Shown here: one piece after another, positions 1 through 6,586 of the stretch
Layout of the letters: each line of letters starts with the position of its first letter
Position numbering within the stretch: the stretch's first letter is position 1
The notes under the pieces: generated by a model
Seen by the model: the letters and a program-made list of their open reading frames with translations, nothing else
What the model was told of the DNA's origin: nothing
Database searches by the model: none
Assembly: GCA_964481435.1 (NCBI GenBank)
Contig: CAYZTH010000023.1
Span: forward strand, 1-15,061
Source: JAPLYB01 sp964481435
GTDB taxonomy: Archaea > Nanobdellota > Nanobdellia > Pacearchaeales > UBA284
Reading direction: 5' to 3'
DNA length: 15,061 bases
Made by a program: the position numbers and the translations under genes

Positions 1-6
1 AATCTT

Positions 7-40
7 GTGCTCAGCACCCCAGCCTAAAGGCTGGAGATTT
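7..40. mobile_element. Hairpin pair resembling an IS200/IS605 terminal end (relic) or a terminator
   Basis: Two adjacent hairpins are visible: GTGC-TCA-GCAC (7-17) and CCAGCC-TAAA-GGCTGG (19-34), followed by GAGATTTCTTTCTAG. Read on the minus strand, the second is a GC stem with a TTTA loop in an AAATC/TAGAAAG context, like the right-end hairpins of IS200/IS605 elements. The right edge of the window carries another GCCTAAAGG-type hairpin. No tnpA or tnpB gene is attached, because the next DNA is the promoter of the S-layer-like gene, so this would be a relic or a non-autonomous end. A factor-independent terminator of a gene left of the window is the main alternative. Confidence 0.35.
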
Positions 41-70
41 CTTTCTAGTTAAAAACTTAAAAAAAAGCGA

Positions 71-84
71 AAGGTTTTTAAACT
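71..84 (+). promoter_or_regulatory. BRE/TATA element of the S-layer-like gene
   Basis: The sequence AAGG-TTTTTAAAC has its TATA centre near 79. A start site 25 nt downstream (about 104) would give a leader of about 20 nt before the ATG at 126. The leader is A-rich and shows no Shine-Dalgarno sequence. Confidence 0.5.
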
Positions 85-125
85 GCTTTAACTGTAAAAT
101 TACGACAAAAAAAGCAAAAATAAAA

Positions 126-1709
126 ATGAACAAAACTTTATTGACGACATTCGCGGTATTGTTTTCTTTTGTAATACTTCTAAATCTAACCTCTTTAGCA
201 CTTGCAGACATTTCAGTGCTAGATCACACAACCTCATTAACTGTTTATCAGAGTTCTAGCTCAACAGGATACTTCATTTTGAACAATACTGGTCTTGATA
301 CAATATATAATATAACATATAGCGCATCAAACTTGCCTGCTGGAACCTCGGTTTCATTTTCTCCAGTTAAAATAAGCTCTCTAACACCAAATAATACTAC
401 AAGAGTCGATTTCACACTAAGTGCAAATTCAGAAGCAGAATTAGGTGAAAAGACAGTAACAATGAACATAGCCTCTAGCTTAACCGCATACTCAACATCC
501 TATGCCTTCAATGTCAATGTAAAACAAAACTTCTGCGAACTAGGTCCAAAAGGGAATCATGTAAACCTAAAACTGGACAACCCAGATAGCGGAGATGATT
601 TCTACCCAGGGGAGACCATATCTATAGAATTCTCAGTTGAAACCAATGATGACATAGACTTCACAGTAGAAGCAGAGCTCTATGACCTAACAACACAAGA
701 AGTAATAAGTGACGACAGCCTTGATGACAACTTAGATGATGACGAACAAGATTATACTATAGAACTAAAAATTCCTGCAGACCTTGATGAAGGAGACGAT
801 TATATAGTAAGGGTAAAAGTATATGAAGATGGAGACGAAGATACTCAGTGCGATGAATCAACTGTCTCTGTTGATATAAAAAGAAAGACCCATGAACTCA
901 CAATAGACAAAGTCACATATCCTAACCTAGCATGCAATCAGCAGTATAATATCGCAGTTAAGATTGAGAACACCGGAAAAAAAGATGAAACCGATGTCGT
1001 GGTCTCAATATCAAGCGCCTCTTTAGGTATAGATCAAGAGATAACAAAAGATATAGATAAAGGGGATACAGCTACATTCACCTTCACAGGAACCATGCCA
1101 GTAGTCGCACCTGGAACATACTCCCTTATAGTGGATGTTACATCTGACTCTGGAGATGCAGATACTTCTGATATTTATACCCTAAATCTACAGACTAACT
1201 GCAGAACACAGAAGAAAGACGCCTCACTAAGCGTTGTTCCAAGCCAGAGTTATTTTGACAGAGAAAATACCCTTATTGTAACACTAACAAACACCGGAGA
1301 CCTCTCAACATCATATACTTTGGATGTCTCAAGCCTTGCTTGGGCTTCAATCATATCTATCCAACCAGCTTCAATAACTCTAGGTCCAAACGAAGCAGGA
1401 AGTATTTACATAACATTCATGCCAAATGCAAACGCAGCATCAATCAATGCAATACCTGTAACAATCAAAGCAGATGGATTCTCAAAATCTCAGACACTTC
1501 AAGTTGAATTGCAAAGAGAATCAGCACAAGGAAACACCCCATCTTTCTTAGATACACTAAAGAATAATTCCTGGCTTTTCATACTTAATGTTGCACTATT
1601 AATAATCATAATCGTTCTAATAATTATTGTGGCAACAAGAGCCAGCAGAAACAGAAACGAAGAGCCAAGAGAAGCCCGATTGAAGAACAACAAGAAAGGC
1701 AGAAAGTAA
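126..1709 (+). CDS. Putative S-layer / cell-surface protein with signal peptide and C-terminal anchor
   Basis: This 527-residue protein is probably exported and membrane-anchored, with the bulk outside the cell. Residues 1-27 form a signal peptide (MNKT start, then a hydrophobic run ending in LALA before DISV). Residues ~28-130 look like a NEW3-type beta-sandwich rich in N-x-S/T sequons. Residues ~137-250 form an extremely acidic domain starting at CELGPKG and including SGDDFYPGE and a DDSLDDNLDDDEQD stretch. Residues ~255-355 are a CARDB/Ig-like domain, and ~365-465 another beta-sandwich with NTG motifs. A single transmembrane helix at ~480-503 is followed by a basic cytosolic tail. The layout matches proteins I know as 'putative S-layer protein' in Woesearchaeota-like genomes; that name comes from family memory, not a search. 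It precedes pheS by 64 bp but has its own promoter, so co-transcription is not required. Confidence 0.75.
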   Translation: MNKTLLTTFAVLFSFVILLNLTSLALADISVLDHTTSLTVYQSSSSTGYFILNNTGLDTIYNITYSASNLPAGTSVSFSPVKISSLTPNNTTRVDFTLSANSEAELGEKTVTMNIASSLTAYSTSYAFNVNVKQNFCELGPKGNHVNLKLDNPDSGDDFYPGETISIEFSVETNDDIDFTVEAELYDLTTQEVISDDSLDDNLDDDEQDYTIELKIPADLDEGDDYIVRVKVYEDGDEDTQCDESTVSVDIKRKTHELTIDKVTYPNLACNQQYNIAVKIENTGKKDETDVVVSISSASLGIDQEITKDIDKGDTATFTFTGTMPVVAPGTYSLIVDVTSDSGDADTSDIYTLNLQTNCRTQKKDASLSVVPSQSYFDRENTLIVTLTNTGDLSTSYTLDVSSLAWASIISIQPASITLGPNEAGSIYITFMPNANAASINAIPVTIKADGFSKSQTLQVELQRESAQGNTPSFLDTLKNNSWLFILNVALLIIIIVLIIIVATRASRNRNEEPREARLKNNKKGRK

Positions 1710-1744
1710 TTCATTCTTACATAATTGTTACATCTCACAAAACC

Positions 1745-1754
1745 TTTTTAAAAT
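1745..1754 (+). promoter_or_regulatory. TATA box of pheS
   Basis: TTTTTAAAAT is centred 24 nt upstream of the ATG at 1774. This predicts a leaderless pheS mRNA, which fits the absence of a Shine-Dalgarno sequence, and supports this start. Confidence 0.6.
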
Positions 1755-1773
1755 CCTTTCTGTTATGATTTAG

Positions 1774-3279
1774 ATGGAAAAGCAGGTTCAAGATATACTA
1801 GAAGCCCTAAGTCCTTTAGAGCAAAAAATTCTTCCGGCCCTTGGAAAGACCATAGAAGAAATAGAAGCCCAGACAGGCTTAGATATAACGAGCATCAACC
1901 GAGGTCTTGGGTTCTTATCTAATAAAGGCATTATTAATATTAAAACCAAGGCAACCAAGCTAATAAGATTGGATATTAATGGTATAGAATATAAAAAGAA
2001 AGGTTTGCCAGAAAGAAGATTGCTTATTCTTGTACTCGAAAAGACCCTTAAACTTGAAGAAGCTAAGAAGATTTCTGGTTTAAGTGATAATGAATTTCAA
2101 ATAGCCCTAGGCACTCTAAAGTCTAAAGGAATAATCAAACTAGAGGGGCAAATAACAGCCCAGATAGGAAGAGAGGAAGCAATAAAGAAATTTCCAGAAG
2201 AAAGATTTCTAGAATCGCTTCCAATGCTATTCGAAGACTTAACTGAAGACCAGAAGAAGATTTTTGACAAGCTAAGACTAAGAAAAGATATTATCTTTAT
2301 AGAAGAGGAAAAAGAAACTTCCTATGAAACAACTACACTGGGAAGAAAAGTTCTTGAAAACTTAGACAAAGTGGAGAATATGATTGAACAACTCACGCCG
2401 AGCATGATTAAAGAAGAGAACTGGAAAGGCAAGAAATTCAGGGTCTATAACCTTGATACAAAAGCGCCCATACTCTTCGGAGGAAAAAGACACCCCTATC
2501 TTTCATTCTTGCAGAAAACTCGCCAGGAACTAATTGCCCTGGGTTTCGAAGAAACAACAGGGCCCTGTGTTGAACTCGGCATGTGGAATTGTGATGCTTT
2601 ATTCATGCCCCAAGACCACCCTGCTAGGGGAATTCACGACCAATATTTCACTAGTCCTGATAAAGGGGATATTCAGAATCATGTGCTCCTTAAAAGAATA
2701 AAAGAAACACACGAAAATGGCTGGAAAACAGGTTCAGACGGCTGGAAAATACCTTTCAATATCAACGAGTCTAAAAAATTATTCCTAAGGTCACAGGGAA
2801 CAGCAGTATCAGCAAGAACCCTATCCTCCTCGCCAAAGATTCCGGGAAAATACTTCTTAATTGCAAGATGTTTCAGACCAGACATAACAGATGCTAAACA
2901 CTTGCCTGAATTCAACCAGATGGAGGGCATAATCTTAGATAAGAATGTAACATTCACCCAGCTTCTTGGAATGCTAAAGACATTCGCAGAGAAGATAGCT
3001 AAAGTCAAAGAAATAAAGTTCCTACCATCATATTTCCCCTTCACCGAGCCTTCGGTTGAACTTATAGGCAAACACCCCACAAAAGGATGGATTGAACTTG
3101 GGGGAGCAGGCCTATTTAGACCTGAAGTCACACTTCCCCTAGGTATCCCTGAAGACACCAAAGTCCTTGCCTGGGGCATGGGAATAGATAGATTATACAT
3201 GTTAAACACCGGCCTCGAAGATATCAGAGATATCTTCAGTCAAGATATAAATTTCCTGAGAAATGCTAGAATAAACTGA
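1774..3279 (+). CDS. pheS: Phenylalanyl-tRNA synthetase alpha subunit
   Basis: This is the catalytic subunit of the alpha2-beta2 cytosolic enzyme that charges tRNA-Phe with phenylalanine. At 501 residues it has the archaeal/eukaryotic architecture. Residues 1-~210 are winged-helix modules (LSPLEQKILPAL, ITSINRGLGFLSNKGII) rather than the bacterial coiled coil. The class II core follows: GPCVELGMWNCDALFMPQDHPARG in the motif 1 region, a motif 2 region with CFRPD and then EFNQMEGII, and motif 3 at ~465-477 (AWGMGIDRLYML). GGAGLFRPEV lies just before motif 3. The start is fixed by a TATA box 24 nt upstream. pheT follows after 81 nt on the same strand. Nothing appears truncated. Confidence 0.96.
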   Translation: MEKQVQDILEALSPLEQKILPALGKTIEEIEAQTGLDITSINRGLGFLSNKGIINIKTKATKLIRLDINGIEYKKKGLPERRLLILVLEKTLKLEEAKKISGLSDNEFQIALGTLKSKGIIKLEGQITAQIGREEAIKKFPEERFLESLPMLFEDLTEDQKKIFDKLRLRKDIIFIEEEKETSYETTTLGRKVLENLDKVENMIEQLTPSMIKEENWKGKKFRVYNLDTKAPILFGGKRHPYLSFLQKTRQELIALGFEETTGPCVELGMWNCDALFMPQDHPARGIHDQYFTSPDKGDIQNHVLLKRIKETHENGWKTGSDGWKIPFNINESKKLFLRSQGTAVSARTLSSSPKIPGKYFLIARCFRPDITDAKHLPEFNQMEGIILDKNVTFTQLLGMLKTFAEKIAKVKEIKFLPSYFPFTEPSVELIGKHPTKGWIELGGAGLFRPEVTLPLGIPEDTKVLAWGMGIDRLYMLNTGLEDIRDIFSQDINFLRNARIN

Positions 3280-3360
3280 ATGAAATTTATTATCCTGACT
3301 GAAAAAAGATCAAATTAAAAACGATAAACAAAAGGAAATAACACATACCTCAATTAAAAA

Positions 3361-5025
3361 ATGCCAAACATAGAAATTTCAAAGAAAGATTTTGAACGAC
3401 TTTATGGAAAAAAACTCTCAGAACAAGCCTTGAGAGATTTATTAGAACTAACAAAAGCAGAAGTAGACAGTATCGACCAAGACAAAGTCATAGTTGAGAT
3501 TAAAGATTCAAACAGAATTGATTTACTTTCAGCCGAAGGTCTGGTTAGAGAACTCAAGAATCTCACAGGAAAGACCTCTGGCCTAAGAAGTTACAAATTA
3601 GAGAAATCAGACAAGCCATTCACCGTCATAATAGACCACAAGGTTAGTGCGGTCAGGCCATATACTGTTTGCGCAGTCATAAAAGACTTGAAATTCACAG
3701 AAGAATTTATTCTTCAAGTCATTCAACTGCAGGAAAAAATTTGTGAAGGAATGGGCAAAAGAAGAAAAGAAATTGCCCTAGGAATTTATGATTTTGATAA
3801 GATAAAATGGCCCATATCCTATACCACCTACAAACCAGACTCTCTGCGATTTACGCCCCTGGGATTTATCGAAGAACTAAACCTTAAAGAAATATTAAAG
3901 AGACACGAGAAAGGTCAAATCTACGGGCATTTAATAGAAAATGCAAAAGAATATCCAATATTCATTGATCAAGATAAAAATGTTCTTAGCATGCCCCCCA
4001 TTATTAATTCAGAATACTCTGGAAAAGTCAACTTAGATACAAAAAATATATTTATTGAAGTCTCTGGATTCAATGAAAAGAAAATATCTGATGCACTAAA
4101 TATAGTTGTTGTGGCTTTTGCAGAGCGTGGAGGGAAAATATATCCCGTATCTTTAAAACATGGATTAAAAAGATCTCAAACACCTAGACTAGAATCCAAG
4201 ACAAAGGGCCTTACAACACAGGAGATAAATTCTCTTTTAGGTACAAGCCTAAAAGAAAAAGAAGTCATAAATTTGATAAAAAAGGCAGGCTATAATGTGA
4301 CTCTAAATAAGAATGACCTTACAATAGAAATTCCATTCTACAGAAATGATGTCTTGCATAAGGTAGATATCATAGAAGATATTGCCATAGCTTATGGTTT
4401 CAAAAATCTAAGACCCGTTGAACCCCACCTTGCAACACAGGGCAAAATCCTTGATGAAACAACATTCTCAGAAAATATCGCAAATCTCTTATCAGGCCTT
4501 GGCTTCCAGGAAATATTGACTTTCAATCTCTCGAAGCCAACTAATCTATTTGAGGTTATGAACCTAGAAAAAAGACCAGTCATCACACTAAAAAATCCCA
4601 TGTCTGAGAACCATACCTGCCTAAGATCCTGGCTCCTGCCATCCTCACTTGAATTCCTCTCTCAAAATACGACAAAACAAATGCCTCAAAACATATTCGA
4701 ACTAGGAAAAGTCTTCAACATAGATGAAAGAAGAGATAATAAAACAAAAGAAACAAACAAAGTTTCTATTTCTCTTTGCAGCACAAAAGCAAATTTCACA
4801 GAAGCCAAGCAAGTCTTGGATTATGTTTTCCAGAGCCTGGGTAAATCCTATCTTCTTAAACCAACTCAGCACCAATCATTCATTCCAGGAAGGGCAGCAG
4901 AAATAATTCTAAATAAGCATAATATCGGAATAATCGGTGAAGTCCATCCAAAAGTCCTGAATAATTGGAAGCTCAAAACTCCTGTCGCATCAATTGAGAT
5001 AGATTTAGATGCTTTAAGAGAGTAA
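3361..5025 (+). CDS. pheT: Phenylalanyl-tRNA synthetase beta subunit
   Basis: This is the partner of PheS, responsible for tRNA binding and for editing of mischarged Tyr-tRNA-Phe. At 554 residues it is the short archaeal/eukaryotic type, lacking the bacterial N-terminal EMAP-like and C-terminal ferredoxin-like anticodon domains. A B1-like N-terminus spans 1-~85 (SNRIDLLSAEGLVREL). The B3/B4 region lies at ~95-270, including GLRR-like MGKRRKEIALGIYDF and PPIINSEYSG. The B5 domain is at ~280-350 (TTQEINSLLGTSL, then YRNDVLHKVDIIEDIAIAYGF) and the catalytic-fold core at ~360-554, with RSWLLPSSLEFL and GIIGEVHPKVL. The gene ends SIEIDLDALRE. A second, degenerate copy of that end lies 134 bp downstream. 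The 81-nt gap to pheS carries AT-rich sequence but no convincing TATA box at the usual distance, so read-through from pheS is likely. Confidence 0.96.
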   Translation: MPNIEISKKDFERLYGKKLSEQALRDLLELTKAEVDSIDQDKVIVEIKDSNRIDLLSAEGLVRELKNLTGKTSGLRSYKLEKSDKPFTVIIDHKVSAVRPYTVCAVIKDLKFTEEFILQVIQLQEKICEGMGKRRKEIALGIYDFDKIKWPISYTTYKPDSLRFTPLGFIEELNLKEILKRHEKGQIYGHLIENAKEYPIFIDQDKNVLSMPPIINSEYSGKVNLDTKNIFIEVSGFNEKKISDALNIVVVAFAERGGKIYPVSLKHGLKRSQTPRLESKTKGLTTQEINSLLGTSLKEKEVINLIKKAGYNVTLNKNDLTIEIPFYRNDVLHKVDIIEDIAIAYGFKNLRPVEPHLATQGKILDETTFSENIANLLSGLGFQEILTFNLSKPTNLFEVMNLEKRPVITLKNPMSENHTCLRSWLLPSSLEFLSQNTTKQMPQNIFELGKVFNIDERRDNKTKETNKVSISLCSTKANFTEAKQVLDYVFQSLGKSYLLKPTQHQSFIPGRAAEIILNKHNIGIIGEVHPKVLNNWKLKTPVASIEIDLDALRE

Positions 5026-5050
5026 GGCTTTAAGCTTCCAATTTATTTCT

Positions 5051-5094
5051 TAAACAAAAGCACTTAAACCTTAAATTGAAGTGCGCATACTTAT
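5051..5094 (+). repeat. 44-nt dispersed element, copy 1 (after pheT)
   Basis: This element matches 7595-7638 at 38 of 44 positions. Both copies contain the hairpin GCACTT...AAGTGC (here 5060-5065 and 5079-5084) preceded by TAAACAAAA. The differences concentrate in the hairpin loop and in the 3' tail. Both copies lie 20-26 nt after the stop codon of a plus-strand gene, so the element may act in the 3' untranslated region (terminator or RNA-stability element) or be a small mobile repeat. Confidence 0.7.
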
Positions 5095-5129
5095 GATTAT
5101 AAGAGATATATTAATTAAATATTTATTTT

Positions 5130-5198
5130 ATGCAATATAGATTTGTGCTGAGGCAGATTGCATCAATTGAAATAGATTTAGATATGATAAGAGAATGA
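5130..5198 (+). pseudogene. Second, degenerate copy of the pheT 3' end
   Basis: Positions 5160-5198 match the last 13 codons of pheT including its stop (4987-5025) at 32 of 39 bases. The encoded peptide is ASIEIDLDMIRE against ASIEIDLDALRE, and it ends in its own stop (TGA instead of TAA). The frame stays open back to an ATG at 5130, giving a 22-codon ORF, but the upstream residues do not resemble PheT. It is therefore a fragment: either the original 3' end of pheT displaced by an insertion that brought in a new end, or the remains of a duplicated or foreign pheT. Confidence 0.7.
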
Positions 5199-5236
5199 TT
5201 TAGTTATCATAATAAGTCTTATATTCTATTCTCTTA

Positions 5237-5276
5237 GGTTTCAGTGAAAATCATATTTTCACAACGTTGTGAAACC
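5237..5276. repeat. Overlapping palindromes (regulatory or recombination site?)
   Basis: Three mutually exclusive dyads share the same 40 bp. They are GTGAAAAT-CAT-ATTTTCAC (5244-5262), a perfect 18-bp palindrome TTTCACAACGTTGTGAAA (5257-5274), and the outer arms GGTTTCA (5237-5243) with TGAAACC (5270-5276). The cluster lies between the pheT 3' remnant and the end of the minus-strand gene at 5306. It could terminate the minus-strand gene, be a protein-binding site, or mark an old integration junction. The sequence alone does not choose among these. Confidence 0.6.
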
Positions 5277-5305
5277 AATTTCCAGAGCCCATGCCCCTGT
5301 TATAT

Positions 5306-5794
5306 TTATCCAAGATACGAATTTCCTTTTTTCTCAGAAATAGAATGAGATTTTTCAATTATCTTCATAATCTCTAGAATCTCCGGCTTGATAGCTTTCC
5401 ATTTTTTGACTGCCTTTAGGATGAATTCAGCTTCTTTCTTCTCACTGTACTCAACATCAAGTTCAATAGTCCCTATCTCCACACTTACCATGGCTTCATA
5501 TATCTCCTTTATCTTCTGTTTTTCTCCGTTCTCCAGATTCTTTAAGGCAGCTATTACAAAGACAGGGGCCATAACTGGATTCAAGATAGTCTCAAAAAAT
5601 CTTAAGAATGCACTCATTTTCTCACTAACTGTTTTTCTCACTTCTCTTAGAAGATAGTCAGTTTCATGCTCTTGAACTTTCTCAATCTCAAACTCTTTAT
5701 TCAACTCGTCAAAGCTAGGAAGCTTATATTTTTTGCATAAAGGTTCATACTTTTTCTTAACAATATCGAGATTGCTTCTTTCCATAATTCTCAT
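5306..5794 (-). CDS. Hypothetical helical protein, probably conserved in DPANN archaea
   Basis: I cannot assign a function. The 162-residue product (159 from the second ATG at 5785) is charged and almost entirely helical, with no signal peptide and no cysteine-based metal site. Visible blocks are YKLPSFDELNKEFEIEKVQ near the N-terminus, TDYLLREVRKTVSEKMSAFLRFFETILNP in the middle, and EIGTIELDVEYSEKKEAEFI toward the C-terminus. This order resembles small cytosolic hypothetical proteins seen in Woesearchaeota/Pacearchaeota genomes (from memory, unverified). A TATA-like TTTTTAAAT (5806-5814) is centred 25 nt before the ATG at 5785 and only 16 nt before the one at 5794, so translation may well begin at 5785. 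The next minus-strand gene upstream ends 38 bp away. Confidence 0.75.
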   Translation of the reverse strand: MRIMERSNLDIVKKKYEPLCKKYKLPSFDELNKEFEIEKVQEHETDYLLREVRKTVSEKMSAFLRFFETILNPVMAPVFVIAALKNLENGEKQKIKEIYEAMVSVEIGTIELDVEYSEKKEAEFILKAVKKWKAIKPEILEIMKIIEKSHSISEKKGNSYLG

Positions 5795-5805
5795 AATGGG
5801 AGGAG

Positions 5806-5814
5806 TTTTTAAAT
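5806..5814 (-). promoter_or_regulatory. TATA box of the hypothetical gene at 5306-5794
   Basis: On the minus strand this reads ATTTAAAAA, centred 25 nt from the second in-frame ATG (5785). This would make the mRNA leaderless and favours 5785 over 5794 as the start. Confidence 0.4.
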
Positions 5815-5832
5815 GTGTTGGAAGCAGAGTCC

Positions 5833-6378
5833 CTAGATTTCAACAAGTTCAACTTCTTCTCTCTCTTTTGGAAAATACTCAATCTCATTCAATAGTCCCT
5901 CATCACATTTCAAAGACATTCCTTCCCTCTTATCTTCTTCTGATTTTGAATACTCCATTTCAAAGACAAAAATTTCATTTGGTACAGTTCTAAAAGAAAC
6001 ATCATCTAGTTTTCCAATTCCAGGATTATTAAAGATCTCACAAGAGAATTTGGAATCTCCAATAGTTCCAAGTAAAACCCTGAAATCTCCTTCCTTTTTA
6101 ATAACTAAAATAGTCGCAATCAGTCCCTTTCCTTGTATTTCAAATTTAGAGCATGTTCCAGATTTGATAGATTTCCTAAATACCCTATAGTTTTTCTTCT
6201 TAACAAATTCAACAAGTTTACCAAAATCTTCTTCAAAGAGAAATATATCCACATCTCCATGCTCTCTGGTCCATTTTCTTCTTAATCCATCCAGACCAAC
6301 ACCGCCAGCAACAAAATAGTTTAAATCAGTTTCAGCTATCAAACTTAAGAACTTTTTTGTCTCATCATAGTCTATCAT
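5833..6378 (-). CDS. Nucleotidyltransferase-fold protein
   Basis: This 181-residue protein shows the N-terminal signature of the polymerase-beta-type nucleotidyltransferase superfamily. FVAGGVGLDGLRRKW is followed by EHGDVDIFLFEED, giving the GG...hhhD-x-D pattern of metal-binding acidic residues (the DVD at roughly residues 43-45). The rest is alternating beta/alpha with no second domain. This small single-domain form is closest to the aminoglycoside-adenylyltransferase-like or MNT-antitoxin-like nucleotidyltransferases; the substrate cannot be read from sequence. The open frame reaches 6426, inside tRNA-Gln, but the first realistic start is the ATG at 6378, 18 nt after the mature tRNA end. 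No separate TATA box fits between the tRNA and this start, so the gene is probably transcribed from the tRNA-Gln promoter and released by tRNA 3' processing. No HEPN-type toxin partner is adjacent. Confidence 0.7.
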   Translation of the reverse strand: MIDYDETKKFLSLIAETDLNYFVAGGVGLDGLRRKWTREHGDVDIFLFEEDFGKLVEFVKKKNYRVFRKSIKSGTCSKFEIQGKGLIATILVIKKEGDFRVLLGTIGDSKFSCEIFNNPGIGKLDDVSFRTVPNEIFVFEMEYSKSEEDKREGMSLKCDEGLLNEIEYFPKEREEVELVEI

Positions 6379-6396
6379 TTTTAGATAATAAGAGAA

Positions 6397-6502
6397 TAGC
6401 CCCGCACGGATTCGAACCGTGGTCATCGGCTCCAGAGGCCAATATACTTAGTCTTATCTAAATAAAGATATTTAGAAAATTTGACCGCTATACTACGGGG
6501 CT
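6397..6502 (-). tRNA. tRNA-Gln(CUG) with a D-loop intron
   Basis: On the minus strand the acceptor AGCCCCG pairs with CGGGGCT, with discriminator A at 6397. The anticodon stem TTGGC/GCCGA holds the loop CTCTGGA, so the anticodon is CUG (glutamine). The T arm is CACGG-TTCGAAT-CCGTG. The A1-U72 pair is the archaeal tRNA-Gln identity feature read by the amidotransferase GatDE. Canonical D-arm folding works only if 34 nt (6448-6481) are removed, leaving D stem GTAT with GTAT around AGCGGTCA, and a 72-nt mature tRNA. The nucleotidyltransferase gene starts 18 nt downstream on the same strand. Confidence 0.92.
6448..6481 (-). other. Non-canonical tRNA intron in the D-loop of tRNA-Gln
   Basis: The 34-nt insert contains an 8-bp hairpin, TCTAAATA-TCTT-TATTTAGA. 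Exon GGTC can pair with intron GACT over 4 bp, one G-U included. That helix is flanked on the 5' side by a 3-nt AAA bulge and on the 3' side by AAG, which is a relaxed bulge-helix-bulge substrate for the archaeal splicing endonuclease. Cutting at A^AA and AA^G restores a canonical D arm. The ends are ambiguous by one nucleotide because an A flanks both sides. Confidence 0.75.
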
Positions 6503-6530
6503 ATTTCTCCAAAATTCAAGACCAATAATG

Positions 6531-6540
6531 TTTAAAAAAC
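6531..6540 (-). promoter_or_regulatory. TATA box of the tRNA-Gln / nucleotidyltransferase transcript
   Basis: The minus strand reads GTTTTTTAAA, centred about 32 nt upstream of the tRNA 5' end. That leaves a short 5' leader for RNase P to remove. Confidence 0.45.
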
Positions 6541-6556
6541 CTTCGCTGATTAGAAA

Positions 6557-6567
6557 AATTTATAAAT
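6557..6567 (+). promoter_or_regulatory. TATA box of the homing endonuclease gene
   Basis: AATTTATAAAT is centred 25 nt before the ATG at 6587, predicting a leaderless mRNA. It is divergent from the tRNA-Gln promoter about 25 bp away. Confidence 0.65.
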
Positions 6568-6586
6568 ATGTGAGCGTTATAGTGGT

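Noticed and set aside
2679..3209. 176-codon minus-strand frame opposite pheS
   Set aside because: Antisense shadow of the conserved pheS catalytic core, with no promoter and no recognisable domain.
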